Shown: positions 34,721 through 44,445 of the stretch, one piece after another
Layout: every line of letters begins with the position of its first letter
Numbering within the stretch: position 1 is the stretch's first letter
Program-made: the position numbers and the translations under genes
Notes under the pieces: generated by a model
What the model was told of the DNA's origin: nothing
The model's database searches: none
What the model saw: the letters and a program-made list of their open reading frames with translations, nothing else
From: Oceanobacillus iheyensis HTE831
Lineage (GTDB): Bacteria > Bacillota > Bacilli > Bacillales > Amphibacillaceae
Length of the DNA: 64,000 nt
Reading direction: 5' to 3'
Assembly (NCBI RefSeq): GCF_000011245.1
Contig: NC_004193.1
Span: 2,768,501-2,832,500 of the forward strand

Positions 34721-36883
34721 ATGAGAAACATATGGAATATTTTTTCGACCGATGTTCGTAAAACAGGTACGAATTGGATTGCACTTATTATTCTAGGCGG
34801 TCTATTAATTTTACCGTCCTTATATGCATGGTTAAATATTAAAGCTGCCTGGGATCCTTATAGTCAGGTCGATGAAGTACCAGTTGGAATTGTAAATGAA
34901 GACATCGGTGCAGAAGTGCGTGGGGAAAAAATTCATATTGGAGACGAACTTATATCCACTTTAAAAGAGGATAACTCCATGAATTGGCAATTTGATGACA
35001 GAGAAGGCGCGATGAAACACATTGAAAATGGTGACTATTATGCAGTCATAATTATCCCAGAAGACTTCTCTAAAAAACTAGGAACCGTTACCACAGGAAA
35101 CCCTGAGAAAGCAAATGTAGAATACTATGTGAATGAAAAGGTAAATGCAATTACTCCACAAATGACCAACCGTGGTGCAAGCACAATTGTTGAAAATGTG
35201 AGTAGTCAGTTTGTATCAACGGTAAATGGTGTTATTTTTGATTTATTTAATCAAATTGGTGTACAACTAGAAAATGATTTACCAGATATTGAACGATTTG
35301 AAGAATACTTATTTAATGTGGAAGCTAGTTTACCGGAAATAGAAGAACTGTTATCAAGTACCTTAGCCGATGCAGAGAATGCAGCTAATTTAATTAATGA
35401 AGCACAAGGGTTAATTCCTCGTGTAGAAGTTACAACGAATGATGGACTAACTACAATAGATGATACGATATCTTTCCTTCATGATGCAGAGGACCGTTTG
35501 AACGAAATGGCTCCACAAATTCAACAAGATTTAGAAACGATTCAGGAAGTGACACAGTCAACAAATGATTTCTTACAAGATGTTCAAGATTCTACTATCG
35601 ACATTGGTAATGGTAATGACATAGCACAACAAGTTGATACACAAATAGAAGATGGATTAGAACGCCTTACAACAATAGAAGATGCACTAACTCAAGTACA
35701 AGAACAATTAGATCCTGAGCAGCCTGAATATGAACAAATTCAACATTCACTTGATCAGATAGTTTCTTTAAGAGAAACTTTAGAAACTGTCCAAGCAGAT
35801 GCCAAAGAAATTAATACTGTTATGCAGAACGCACAAGACGAAGTATCCACTTTACTTGATGATTTAAAAGAACGTGCTCAAACCGTTAATGAACAAGTAG
35901 ATGCGTTTGTTGTTGAATATAACGATACGATTGAACCAACGGTACGTCAAACAGTTGATGAAGCTCTTGGCACATTACAACAAGCAAGGGGAATACTCGT
36001 AGATATTCAAACAACTATCCCAGAAGTGGAATCGATTCTTGCTTCTACAGACGGGAATTTACAGGAAGGGACCGATACAATTAATACTGTACTCGGTGAA
36101 TTCCCTTATGTGAGTACGAAAGTAAATGAATTAGCGGATCGCATTCGCGAAATACAAGATGAAGCCGATTTACAAGAAATCATTGAGTTACTTCAGAATG
36201 ACCCTGAGGCAGAGCAAAGCTTTTTCCAAGAACCAGTAACCGTAGATGAGACTGAGATATTTCCGATTGCCAATTATGGAGCGGGAATGACACCTTTCTA
36301 TACGGTTCTCGCAATCTGGGTTGGTGGACTATTATTAATTTCATTGTTGTCGACTGAAGTTCACCATGTATCAAACTTCACACTTCGCCAAGAATACTTC
36401 GGTAAGTTGATGACTTTCTTAGTAATCGGGATAATTCAAACCATCATTATTACATTCGGAGATATTTTTATTCTTGGAGTAGAGATGGCACATCCTTTAT
36501 GGTTTATCGTGTTTGGGTTATTTATAAGTTTCATGTTCATTACGATTATTTACACGCTTGTCTCTGTATTTGGAGACGTTGGTAAAGCAATGGTTATCGT
36601 TTTTCTTGTATTACAAATTGCTGGTTCTGGGGGAACGTACCCAGCGATGTTATTACCAGAGTTCTTCCAAGCGATTAATCCATTCTTACCGTTCACGTAT
36701 GCAATAGATTTATTACGTGAAGCAGTCGGCGGGATTATCTGGAGCAAAGCGATTAAAGATATGCTTGTGTTAGCATTATTTGGTTTTATATTCTTTGCTT
36801 TAGGAGCTTTCTTTAAGCAACCAATTAACAAACATACGAGAAAATTAGCGAAAAAATCACGCGAATCCGGATTATTCCATTAG
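34721..36883 (+). CDS. yhgE: YhgE/Pip family membrane protein
   Basis: A 720-residue protein. Span 1 at about residues 18-40 (WIALIILGGLLILPSLYAW), a conserved extracytoplasmic domain (VDEVPVGIVNEDIGAEVRG, NGDYYAVIIIPEDFSK), a long helical coiled-coil region (about 170-500) with many Gln/Glu heptads, then five to six C-terminal spans (from FYTVLAIWVGGLLLISLL). This layout is the YhgE/phage-infection-protein family, related to ABC-2 permeases and to the type VII accessory EsaA. No type VII genes are nearby. The ATG follows AGGAAG. Confidence 0.88.
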   Translation: MRNIWNIFSTDVRKTGTNWIALIILGGLLILPSLYAWLNIKAAWDPYSQVDEVPVGIVNEDIGAEVRGEKIHIGDELISTLKEDNSMNWQFDDREGAMKHIENGDYYAVIIIPEDFSKKLGTVTTGNPEKANVEYYVNEKVNAITPQMTNRGASTIVENVSSQFVSTVNGVIFDLFNQIGVQLENDLPDIERFEEYLFNVEASLPEIEELLSSTLADAENAANLINEAQGLIPRVEVTTNDGLTTIDDTISFLHDAEDRLNEMAPQIQQDLETIQEVTQSTNDFLQDVQDSTIDIGNGNDIAQQVDTQIEDGLERLTTIEDALTQVQEQLDPEQPEYEQIQHSLDQIVSLRETLETVQADAKEINTVMQNAQDEVSTLLDDLKERAQTVNEQVDAFVVEYNDTIEPTVRQTVDEALGTLQQARGILVDIQTTIPEVESILASTDGNLQEGTDTINTVLGEFPYVSTKVNELADRIREIQDEADLQEIIELLQNDPEAEQSFFQEPVTVDETEIFPIANYGAGMTPFYTVLAIWVGGLLLISLLSTEVHHVSNFTLRQEYFGKLMTFLVIGIIQTIIITFGDIFILGVEMAHPLWFIVFGLFISFMFITIIYTLVSVFGDVGKAMVIVFLVLQIAGSGGTYPAMLLPEFFQAINPFLPFTYAIDLLREAVGGIIWSKAIKDMLVLALFGFIFFALGAFFKQPINKHTRKLAKKSRESGLFH

Positions 36884-36906
36884 TTAAAAGAGTGATAGTA
36901 CAGATT

Positions 36907-36946
36907 CAGCCAATTTGAAAAAGAAATTTCTCTTTCAAATTGGCTG
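36907..36946 (+). terminator. Terminator after yhgE
   Basis: CAGCCAATTTGAAA pairs with TTTCAAATTGGCTG; a modest T-rich stretch follows. It is also usable on the minus strand downstream of mmsA. Confidence 0.7.
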
Positions 36947-37018
36947 ATATTATTACATAAAACCTAACTCATATTCTGTCTTTGGCATTATGCCTCGACA
37001 ACTTGCGTATGCTGATAC

Positions 37019-38479
37019 CTACACCCATTTGGTAGTAAGTACTTTTTTACGTGTATAAAATTGTAATCCATCTTTTCCGTTTGCATGTAAATCCCCATAG
37101 AATGAATCTTTCCAACCAGAGAATGGTAAGAATGCCATTGGTGCAGGAACACCAATATTTACACCAAGCATGCCAGCATCGATAGTCTCTCTAAATCTAC
37201 GCACGCTTCCCCCATCTCTTGTAAAGATACATGCCCCATTTGCAAACCGAGATTCATTTGCTAAATCGACACCTTCCTCTAAATTATTCACACGGGCAAT
37301 CGACAACACTGGTGCAAAAATTTCATCTTGCCAAATTTTCATCTCTGACGTTACATGATCAAAGATCGTTGGTCCGACAAAATAACCTTCTTGTTTGGCT
37401 GCTTCGTCTGTACGACCATCGCGAACAAGATTTGCACCTTCTTCTTCCCCTGATTCAATATACTGCAACGTCCGTTCCTTATGTTGGTCACGGATTACCG
37501 GTCCAAGGAATACCCCTTCATCTAACCCATTTCCAATTTTTATTTCATTCGCTTTCTGCGTTAATAAAGTAACAAATTCATCTGCAACATCTTCTTCAAC
37601 TGCTACAACTGATGCAGCCATACATCTTTCGCCTGCAGAACCGAATGCAGCATTTAATATTTGAGTAGTGGCATTTTCAAGGTTGGCATCACTTAGTACG
37701 ATCGAGTGATTTTTTGCTCCTGCAAGTGCCTGTACACGTTTCAAATTCTGTGTTCCTCGTTTATATACGTATTCAGCTACTGGCTGAGAACCAACAAAAG
37801 AAATAGCAGCAACTTTTTTATGATCAAGTAACCCATTTACGACATCATGAGCACCATGTACAATATTGAATACCCCGTTTGGAAGACCTGCTTCTTCTAA
37901 TAGTTCTGCCAACCGATTTGCTAATAATGGTGTACGTTCAGAAGGTTTCATTACAAACGTATTTCCAGTAGCAATTGCCATCGGGAACATCCAGCACGGT
38001 ACCATCATCGGAAAATTAAACGGTGTAATTCCACCAATCACTCCTATCGGATAACGATATACACCAGATTCTAATTCCGTTGCAATAGAAGCGAGCTGTT
38101 CTCCCATCATTAATGATGGTGCACCAGTCGCAAATTCTACATTCTCAATTCCACGTTGTACTTCTCCATAAGCTTCGGCGTAATTTTTTCCATTTTCCAA
38201 TGTAATTAACTTCGCTAACTCTTCCCAATGTTCCACCAGTAATTGTTGATATTTAAACAAAATTCGCGCCCGTTTTGGAACAGGAACTTCCTTCCAAGTC
38301 TTAAATGCTTCATTTGCTACCTCTATCGCATGATGCACATCTTCAGTTGTTGAAATTGGTACTTGTGCAATTACTTCTCCTGTAGCTGGATTAAAGACAT
38401 CCTCTGTTTTTTCCGTACGTGATTCAATCCATTCTCCACCGATATAGTTTTTTACATTTTTTACTGTAGTTTGTGTCAT
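37019..38479 (-). CDS. mmsA: Methylmalonate/malonate-semialdehyde dehydrogenase (CoA-acylating)
   Basis: A 486-residue enzyme that turns methylmalonate semialdehyde to propionyl-CoA, or malonate semialdehyde to acetyl-CoA. Signatures: [24 protein letters not shown] (about residues 140-163), [35 protein letters not shown] (no catalytic Glu, as expected for the CoA-dependent family) and the nucleophile GERCMAAS. It is the last gene after Fe-ADH and a GntP permease under a sigma-54 promoter, so it should take the semialdehyde made by the dehydrogenase. Members are also called iolA. Confidence 0.92.
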   Translation of the reverse strand: MTQTTVKNVKNYIGGEWIESRTEKTEDVFNPATGEVIAQVPISTTEDVHHAIEVANEAFKTWKEVPVPKRARILFKYQQLLVEHWEELAKLITLENGKNYAEAYGEVQRGIENVEFATGAPSLMMGEQLASIATELESGVYRYPIGVIGGITPFNFPMMVPCWMFPMAIATGNTFVMKPSERTPLLANRLAELLEEAGLPNGVFNIVHGAHDVVNGLLDHKKVAAISFVGSQPVAEYVYKRGTQNLKRVQALAGAKNHSIVLSDANLENATTQILNAAFGSAGERCMAASVVAVEEDVADEFVTLLTQKANEIKIGNGLDEGVFLGPVIRDQHKERTLQYIESGEEEGANLVRDGRTDEAAKQEGYFVGPTIFDHVTSEMKIWQDEIFAPVLSIARVNNLEEGVDLANESRFANGACIFTRDGGSVRRFRETIDAGMLGVNIGVPAPMAFLPFSGWKDSFYGDLHANGKDGLQFYTRKKVLTTKWV

Positions 38480-38500
38480 ATAAAGTCCTCCTAAGTAGAT

Positions 38501-39844
38501 TTAAAATATGGTGTACAAAATAACTGCTAACGCTAAAATAATCGTAGGTAAGACAACACTTACCATTAAAATTGGTTTATATGCTCTTCCATGTGATTCT
38601 CCACATATCGCACGAACAGTGGTTACAACATATCCGTTATGCGGTAGAGAATCTAATCCCCCTGAAGCCAGTGCCGATATACGGTGCATCGATCCTGGAT
38701 CTAACCCTTGTGCTAAATATATTGGAGCTAGAATTGGCAGTGCGATTCCTAATCCTCCTGAAGCAGATCCTGTAATAGCACATATGACGGTCACACCAAT
38801 GGCCAAACCAATCAATGGCGGTCCCGGCAAATTCACCAAACCAGTGATTATTGAATCAAATGCTGACACTTGAGCAGCAACACTTCCAAATCCTACTACG
38901 GCACATGTATTAGCTAAAGCAACTAATGCATTTTGTGCTCCTGTTGCCAGAGAATCCCAAAATTTAGTGAGAAATCGAAGCATCGTCAAACAAGCGACTA
39001 CAATACCTATTAGTAGAGCAATTAACAATGCAATTGTAGGATTCATAAATTGTCCTAATACATTCAAAACCACAATAACTAATACAAGTGGAATAGAGGA
39101 AATAATAATATTCGGCAAGTCCTCTTTTTGAGGATCGGATTCCTGTTTTATAGCGTTAGCTTCCATACTTGCAGCTGCTTCTCCCTCTCCATTTGGTAGT
39201 GCAAAGGTTTCCCCGCTGGCAAATGCTTTTTTCACCATAGAACCTAGCCATAAACCACCTAAAGTCATTATTAACAAAGCACATACTACACCAATCCATC
39301 CACCAGCTGTTGGAGTCGTTCCAAAGAATTCTGTTGGTATGATATTTTGAATTTCTGGTGAACCAGGTGCCGTCATCGTAAAGGAAATAGATCCAAATAC
39401 GAGTGCTGCAGGGATAAAACGGTGTGGTAAATTTGCTGATCGAAATAAAGAGACGGCAATAGGATATACTGCAAACCCAACTACAAATAAACTCACACCG
39501 CCGTAGGTCATAATTGCTGCTGCAGCTACAACAGCAAACACAGCCCGTTTCGGTCCTAATATCTTTTTAATCCAATGAGCAATACTATCCGCTGATTTCG
39601 TCTCTTGCATTATTTTACCAAATATTGCGCCTAATAAGAAAACAAAAAACCATGACGCAAAATAGCCCGTAAATCCTGTCATATAATTATCCATTAATGC
39701 CGTATCAAGTCTTAATCCCCCTGTTAAGGCTACGATCACCGAACTAATAATGGCTCCAATGATGATATTTACACCTTTCATGGTAAGATAAATTAAAACG
39801 ACGAGTGATACCAATAATCCAATCATACCTAGAAATTCCATCAT
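38501..39844 (-). CDS. GntP-family hydroxy-acid permease
   Basis: A 447-residue protein with about 12 spans. GntP/YxjC-type blocks: TGYFASWFFVFLLGAIFGKIM, YGGVSLFVVGFAVYPIAVSLF, FTMTAPGSPEIQNIIPT and SALASGGLDSLPHNGYVVTT. The SGGLDSLPHNG element is typical of the short-chain hydroxy acid branch. It lies 21 bp upstream of mmsA. A 3-hydroxy acid substrate (3-hydroxypropionate, 3-hydroxyisobutyrate) fits the neighbours. Two ATGs in tandem at the start; the second (39841) has better spacing from GGGGGAG. Confidence 0.87.
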   Translation of the reverse strand: MMEFLGMIGLLVSLVVLIYLTMKGVNIIIGAIISSVIVALTGGLRLDTALMDNYMTGFTGYFASWFFVFLLGAIFGKIMQETKSADSIAHWIKKILGPKRAVFAVVAAAAIMTYGGVSLFVVGFAVYPIAVSLFRSANLPHRFIPAALVFGSISFTMTAPGSPEIQNIIPTEFFGTTPTAGGWIGVVCALLIMTLGGLWLGSMVKKAFASGETFALPNGEGEAAASMEANAIKQESDPQKEDLPNIIISSIPLVLVIVVLNVLGQFMNPTIALLIALLIGIVVACLTMLRFLTKFWDSLATGAQNALVALANTCAVVGFGSVAAQVSAFDSIITGLVNLPGPPLIGLAIGVTVICAITGSASGGLGIALPILAPIYLAQGLDPGSMHRISALASGGLDSLPHNGYVVTTVRAICGESHGRAYKPILMVSVVLPTIILALAVILYTIF

Positions 39845-39863
39845 TTCTCCCCCTGTTCACGGT

Positions 39864-41063
39864 TTAATTACTTACCGACTTTTGTGATGAAAATTGATAG
39901 TTATAACAAGTTTGATAAAGTTTCTCTATTTCTTGTTTGGTTGGTACTCTCGGATTATTCCCTGGACTGCCACTGGCTATTGCATCTTCTGCCATTTTAC
40001 TAATGGCTTGCTGAAACTCCGATTTTTTAATTCCCCATCCTTCTAAGTTTGGAATATTTAATTCCAGACACAACTGTTTTACCGACTCAACTGCAATATC
40101 TGCTGCCTCTCTATCAGATACAATCTGATTATCAGGTTGAAAAAATCTTCCTAAATCCGCAAGTCGTTCCACACAATGTTCTTTACTAAATTCCAGCACA
40201 GCGGGAAGTAACATCGCATTGGAAAAACCATGTGGAACATGGAACAAGGCTCCTATCGGCCTGGACATCCCATGGACGAGACAAACTGATGCGTTCGTAA
40301 AAGACATACCTGCTTGTAATGAACCTAGAGACATTTCTTCTCTTGCTAAAATATCCTCTCCATTCTCATATGCTCTCTTTAAGCTGTTTACAATTTTCTC
40401 CATTGAAGAAAGCGCTAACATTTCTGTCATCGGTTGAGATTTCTGAGAAATATATGCCTCAATTGCATGACTTAATGCATCAATTCCAGTCGCAGCCGTA
40501 ACAGTTTTTGGAGAAGATATCGATAATATCGGATCCACAATAGCAACATTTGGCATAAATGCTGGTTGTTTAATCATCATCTTTACGTTATTACTTGTAT
40601 TGGTAATAATCGTAGCATCAGTAGCTTCTGATCCAGTACCAGCTGTTGTCGGAATGGATATATGTGGTAAAGGTGGCAGTACTGCTAATTTCTTCATCCC
40701 CATATAATCTCCTATATAGCCACCATTCGTTGCAATCACTGCAATTGCTTTTGCTGTATCGATACAACTTCCTCCACCCAGGGAAATAACAACATCACAT
40801 TGTTCAGACTTTAATAATTGCAATGCTTCCTCCACATATCGATCTGTTGGCTCGGATTCCACACCTAAATAGATAGCGCTTTCAATTCCTTCCTTGCGAA
40901 GTAGATCTCTACATTCACTTACATACCCCAGATTTTCCATTATTTTATCGCTAATAATAACCGCCTTATTACCACATGCTGCTGCTTCTATCCCTATTTT
41001 TTTAAATGAATTTCGCCCATAATTTATCGTTTCTGGTGTGCGAAAAACTGCGTACTCTTGCAT
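39864..41063 (-). CDS. Iron-containing alcohol dehydrogenase
   Basis: A 399-residue type III alcohol dehydrogenase. NAD site GGGSCIDTAKAIA (about residue 95), PTTAGTGSEAT, and metal ligands spread over IVDP, DALSHAIEAYIS, LVHGMSRPIGALFHVPHG (Fe-ADH signature with His ligands). ATG 41063 follows GGGAGGG; the longer reading starts at GTG 41093. It is the first gene of the sigma-54 operon and should oxidise a hydroxy acid or diol to the semialdehyde used by MmsA. The exact substrate is inferred. Confidence 0.9.
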   Translation of the reverse strand: MQEYAVFRTPETINYGRNSFKKIGIEAAACGNKAVIISDKIMENLGYVSECRDLLRKEGIESAIYLGVESEPTDRYVEEALQLLKSEQCDVVISLGGGSCIDTAKAIAVIATNGGYIGDYMGMKKLAVLPPLPHISIPTTAGTGSEATDATIITNTSNNVKMMIKQPAFMPNVAIVDPILSISSPKTVTAATGIDALSHAIEAYISQKSQPMTEMLALSSMEKIVNSLKRAYENGEDILAREEMSLGSLQAGMSFTNASVCLVHGMSRPIGALFHVPHGFSNAMLLPAVLEFSKEHCVERLADLGRFFQPDNQIVSDREAADIAVESVKQLCLELNIPNLEGWGIKKSEFQQAISKMAEDAIASGSPGNNPRVPTKQEIEKLYQTCYNYQFSSQKSVSN

Positions 41064-41100
41064 TTTCTCTTCCCTCCCCTTTTTTCCGTTCACTCATTAC

Positions 41101-41119
41101 TATGCAAAATTCATGCCAA
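41101..41119 (-). promoter_or_regulatory. Sigma-54 (-24/-12) promoter of the Fe-ADH operon
   Basis: On the minus strand TTGGCATGAATTTTGCATA has GG and GC exactly 10 bases apart and fits TGGCAC-N5-TTGCW with one change. It sits 38 bases before the ADH start and just downstream of the sigma-54 activator gene. Confidence 0.9.
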
Positions 41120-41157
41120 CTAATGATGACTCCTATGCCGATAATTAAAAACAAAGA

Positions 41158-41209
41158 GTGTAGGGAAAAAACTACACTATTGTAGCGTTGTGTAGGCATT
41201 TAACTACAC
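41158..41209. promoter_or_regulatory. Paired upstream activator sites for the sigma-54 regulator
   Basis: Two copies of the inverted repeat GTGTAG-N8-CTACAC: site 1 at 41158-41177 and site 2 at 41190-41209. Centres are 32 bp apart, three helical turns, so both face the same side. They lie about 40-90 bp upstream of the -24 element and touch the activator's stop codon. Confidence 0.85.
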
Positions 41210-42993
41210 TACATCTCCATATCAAACTTTTTTAATTTTTGATAAAGCGTGGTTCGGTGTATCCCTAATTTCTGAGCCGCTTTGGATTTGTTCCCACCAG
41301 TTTGTTCTAACGTAAGTCTTATTAACTCGCTTTCTCGAATATGTTCTTGTTGCTTGACTTGGTGTATGGGGGATAAACGATTATCTATCGTAAACTCTTC
41401 TCTTTTCATATAGTTTGGTAGATGGTGATAATCTATCATATCATTCTCCGTTAATATAACGAGCTTTTCTATTGTATTAATTAATTCTCGAATATTTCCA
41501 TACCATTTATATTTCATTAGTACCGCCATCGCTTCTGGTGTTATCTCTTTTTTCTTCATGTTATACTTTTTACAAATTGTTAGTAGATAAGAAGATATAA
41601 GTAATGGAATATCTCTTTCTCTGTTTCGAAGCGGAGGAATATATAATTCGATTACATTAATACGATAATATAAGTCTTCTCTAAAAGTCCCCTCCTCTAC
41701 CATAACTTTCAAATTTCGATTTGTAGCAGCAACAACTCTGGCTTTTAACGGCTGCTTTGTCAATCCACCTACTTTTTCATACTCTTTCTCTTGGATTACT
41801 CTAAGTAATTTCGTCTGCATGGCAAGAGGCATTTCTCCAATTTCATCAAGAAATAACGTTCCATTGTCGGCAAGTTTAAATTTACCTTTTTTTCCTCCTC
41901 GCTTTGCACCAGTAAATGACCCATCTTCATAACCAAATAACTCAGATTCAAACAATTGTTCAGGTATTGCCCCACAATTCACACAAACAAATGGACCAGA
42001 TTTATAATCGCTCAATTGGTGAATACTTTTTGCAAATAATTCTTTACCTGTCCCACTGTCCCCAGTTATTAATACTGTTGCCTCTGTTTGGGCGACTTTT
42101 CTTGTCATTCGTTTTAATTTAGTTAACTCTTCGCTTTGCCCAATAATTTGTTCCAAATAATTGTCAGGCTGTCCGGGATTACTATCCTCTTTTCTTGAAT
42201 GTTTTTCGGTTATCATTTTTTGTTTCTTCTCTTGATAACGATCATAGATCTGGTAGAGTTCCGTCACTCCTTCAAAAATGAGCATCCCAATCGCACCTAC
42301 TAATTCTTCATTTCTCCATACAGGTATTCGATGTACGACCATTGGCTGTCCTTGTATATATTGAATAACCCCACGTTCAGCTATTCCTGTCTTCACAGTT
42401 TGATGAAGATTTGTATTTTCAATTATTTCTTGTACCGGATGCCCAATGGCTTCCTTTTTATCGACTCCAGTAAAACGACTATACGCATCATTAAATTCAA
42501 CTATTATCCCATTTCTATCTACCATTGCAACACCTTCATAGGCACTTTCAAGAATTACCTCTACGATTTCTGCAGAATGAAATGATTGATCTAATTTATG
42601 TATATAGTGTACTAACCCGCGCTGAATCTCATGGTATGTTAGTAACCCTACAAATTTATGTTCATCGTTCACTACTAAACAATTGGTTGTCGGAAGTTTA
42701 CATGCATCGATAATAGATTGGTCAAAATGAATAAGCTGAAAATCATTTCGAGAAATATATTCAGTTACTGGCCTAGTTTCTCCATGATCTAAAAGAGCTT
42801 GTACAATAGATTTTCCGGTAATGATTCCAATTGGCTTGCCTTGTTCGATTACAATAATTACGTCTTCATTTATTTCATTATATAGTTTGGCAACTTCTTT
42901 CATAGAATGCGTGGAAAGAACATGTACCGATTTCGTTATCATCCAATCCGAAACTGTTGACTCTTCTTCTGTGATATGGTGACTCTGTTTCAT
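41209..42993 (-). CDS. Sigma-54-dependent activator with CBS, PAS, AAA+ and Fis domains
   Basis: A 594-residue enhancer-binding protein. Residues about 15-130 are a CBS pair (IVIEQGKPIGIITGKSIVQ, CLVVNDEHKFVGLLTYHE); 140-240 a PAS domain (VAMVDRNGIIVEFNDAYSRFTG); 290-520 the AAA+ domain with Walker A TGDSGTGKE, the loop GSFTGA (Ser for the usual Ala of GAFTGA) and LFLDEIGE; 555-594 a Fis-type HTH (NKSKAAQKLGIHRTTLYQKLKK). It activates the adjacent Fe-ADH operon through the paired sites. Signals are unknown; CBS domains often bind adenine nucleotides. Confidence 0.93.
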   Translation of the reverse strand: MKQSHHITEEESTVSDWMITKSVHVLSTHSMKEVAKLYNEINEDVIIVIEQGKPIGIITGKSIVQALLDHGETRPVTEYISRNDFQLIHFDQSIIDACKLPTTNCLVVNDEHKFVGLLTYHEIQRGLVHYIHKLDQSFHSAEIVEVILESAYEGVAMVDRNGIIVEFNDAYSRFTGVDKKEAIGHPVQEIIENTNLHQTVKTGIAERGVIQYIQGQPMVVHRIPVWRNEELVGAIGMLIFEGVTELYQIYDRYQEKKQKMITEKHSRKEDSNPGQPDNYLEQIIGQSEELTKLKRMTRKVAQTEATVLITGDSGTGKELFAKSIHQLSDYKSGPFVCVNCGAIPEQLFESELFGYEDGSFTGAKRGGKKGKFKLADNGTLFLDEIGEMPLAMQTKLLRVIQEKEYEKVGGLTKQPLKARVVAATNRNLKVMVEEGTFREDLYYRINVIELYIPPLRNRERDIPLLISSYLLTICKKYNMKKKEITPEAMAVLMKYKWYGNIRELINTIEKLVILTENDMIDYHHLPNYMKREEFTIDNRLSPIHQVKQQEHIRESELIRLTLEQTGGNKSKAAQKLGIHRTTLYQKLKKFDMEM

Positions 42994-43078
42994 GCTAATA
43001 CCCCTCTCATTTCAATTTTAAGTCTATTATACATTGAAATTACTATGAGTTTAAAAATTCAAAATAATTTACTGCATA

Positions 43079-43118
43079 TAAAAAGTTGTCCAGTATTCTC
43101 AGATTACTGGACAACTTC
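43079..43118 (-). terminator. Terminator after tyrosine phosphatase
   Basis: AAGTTGTCCAGTA pairs with TACTGGACAACTT, with TTTTT following on the minus strand. Confidence 0.85.
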
Positions 43119-43129
43119 TTACATCGTAC

Positions 43130-43864
43130 TTATTCCTCTAAAAATGACGTTCTTAATTGTTCGATCTCACTTTCATTAAATCCAATTCTATGGAGAAATC
43201 CTTCCGTGCTTCCATAGTTTTCATATAAATAACGTAAAAATTGTTCCATATATTCTGGTTCACATAATAACATGTTGCGATATTGTTTCTTCGTCATAAG
43301 GGGAGGTGTACTTCGTAATGCTTCTTCTGTTACCGGTTTATACTTACTTGTAAGTGCATAATCCTTTATAATCAAATCATGGGATACACCTGCTAAATCA
43401 AGTAACATGGCAGCTAAGACACCTGTTCGGTCTTTCCCAACTCGACAATGGAATAAGACGGGGTTATCACCTGTATGGATAAAGTGTTGAAATACTTGTT
43501 TAAATTGCTTTTGACTCGAATCCAACAACATACAATACATATCGACTAACGACTTAGGTATCTTCGTTTTGAAAGTCGCTGGATCTAGTAATGGGATATT
43601 AATATATTCGTATGACAATTGGTCAATGTGTTTGTACTTTCCTTCAAAGGACAAACGAAGGTCAAGAATAGATTGTACACCTTTTTCTTTAGCTAAATAT
43701 TTTTCACTTTCTAGCGGTAAAGCATGTAACGAATCTCCACGAAAATATTTACCCCACTTCGTCATGTAACCTTCTTTCGTTGGATATCCTCCCAGGTCCC
43801 GAATATTGGCAGCACCCTCGATATTAATGTGTCTTGCCGGATTTAATAGTAATGCATCACTCAT
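43130..43864 (-). CDS. Tyrosine/lipid phosphatase (IphP/LipA-like)
   Basis: A 244-residue protein with the P-loop FHCRVGKDRTGVLAAMLLDLAG near residue 140 (CX5R, with GKDRTG as in the Y_phosphatase3/LipA group) and the N-terminal INIEGAANIRDLGGYPT signature. It dephosphorylates phosphotyrosine or phosphoinositides in relatives. ATG 43864 follows GAGGGGGAA. No signal peptide. Monocistronic, or coupled with yjbQ 35 bp upstream. Confidence 0.88.
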   Translation of the reverse strand: MSDALLLNPARHINIEGAANIRDLGGYPTKEGYMTKWGKYFRGDSLHALPLESEKYLAKEKGVQSILDLRLSFEGKYKHIDQLSYEYINIPLLDPATFKTKIPKSLVDMYCMLLDSSQKQFKQVFQHFIHTGDNPVLFHCRVGKDRTGVLAAMLLDLAGVSHDLIIKDYALTSKYKPVTEEALRSTPPLMTKKQYRNMLLCEPEYMEQFLRYLYENYGSTEGFLHRIGFNESEIEQLRTSFLEE

Positions 43865-43899
43865 ACTAAGATTCCCCCTCAATCGCTTCTATTTATATC

Positions 43900-44307
43900 T
43901 TAGCCTTCTATGATTTTAACGTGCACGGTTCTGTTTCTCGGTCCGTCAAATTCACTAAAATAAACACTTTGCCATGTCCCTAGAATTAACTCTCCATCAG
44001 AGATAATTAACGTTTCATTTGCTCCAACAAGCGATGATTTCATATGGCCATCAGAATTCCCTTCAAAATGCACGTAGCCATCTTTATTTGGAAAAGTTTC
44101 ATTTAAACCTAGAGAAAGATCCTTCTTCACATCTGGATCAGCATTTTCATTGATCGTTATTGCAGCCGTCGTATGAGGACAGAACACAACCATGATCCCG
44201 TTTTGGACATTACTTTGCTTCAAAATATCATTCAAGTAATTATCTAATCGGATAAATGTTTGTTTTTGATCCGTTTGTATTTGAAATGATTGTACATTGC
44301 TTGCCAT
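43900..44307 (-). CDS. yjbQ: YjbQ-family protein
   Basis: A 135-residue protein of the UPF0047/YjbQ family. Motifs: VVFCPHTTAAITINENAD, HMKSSLVGANETLIISDGELILGTWQSVYFSEFDGPR. Conserved His/Glu residues form a metal-like site. Some members have weak thiamine-phosphate synthase activity; the physiological role is not settled. It lies just upstream of the phosphatase on the same strand. Confidence 0.9.
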   Translation of the reverse strand: MASNVQSFQIQTDQKQTFIRLDNYLNDILKQSNVQNGIMVVFCPHTTAAITINENADPDVKKDLSLGLNETFPNKDGYVHFEGNSDGHMKSSLVGANETLIISDGELILGTWQSVYFSEFDGPRNRTVHVKIIEG

Positions 44308-44445
44308 TCCAATTCCTCCTCGTTATTTCTAATATGCATATCATAACGGATATTTGATTTAACAACAAATCATTGAGTATATTCGAAACTTTTTTGACGG
44401 TTCATTCGTATACATATTTATCCAATTACATAAAAGGAGGAATCT

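Noticed and set aside
34721..36883. YhgE-like protein as part of a type VII secretion locus
   Set aside because: It is related to EsaA in layout, but no WXG100, EssB or EssC genes are nearby.
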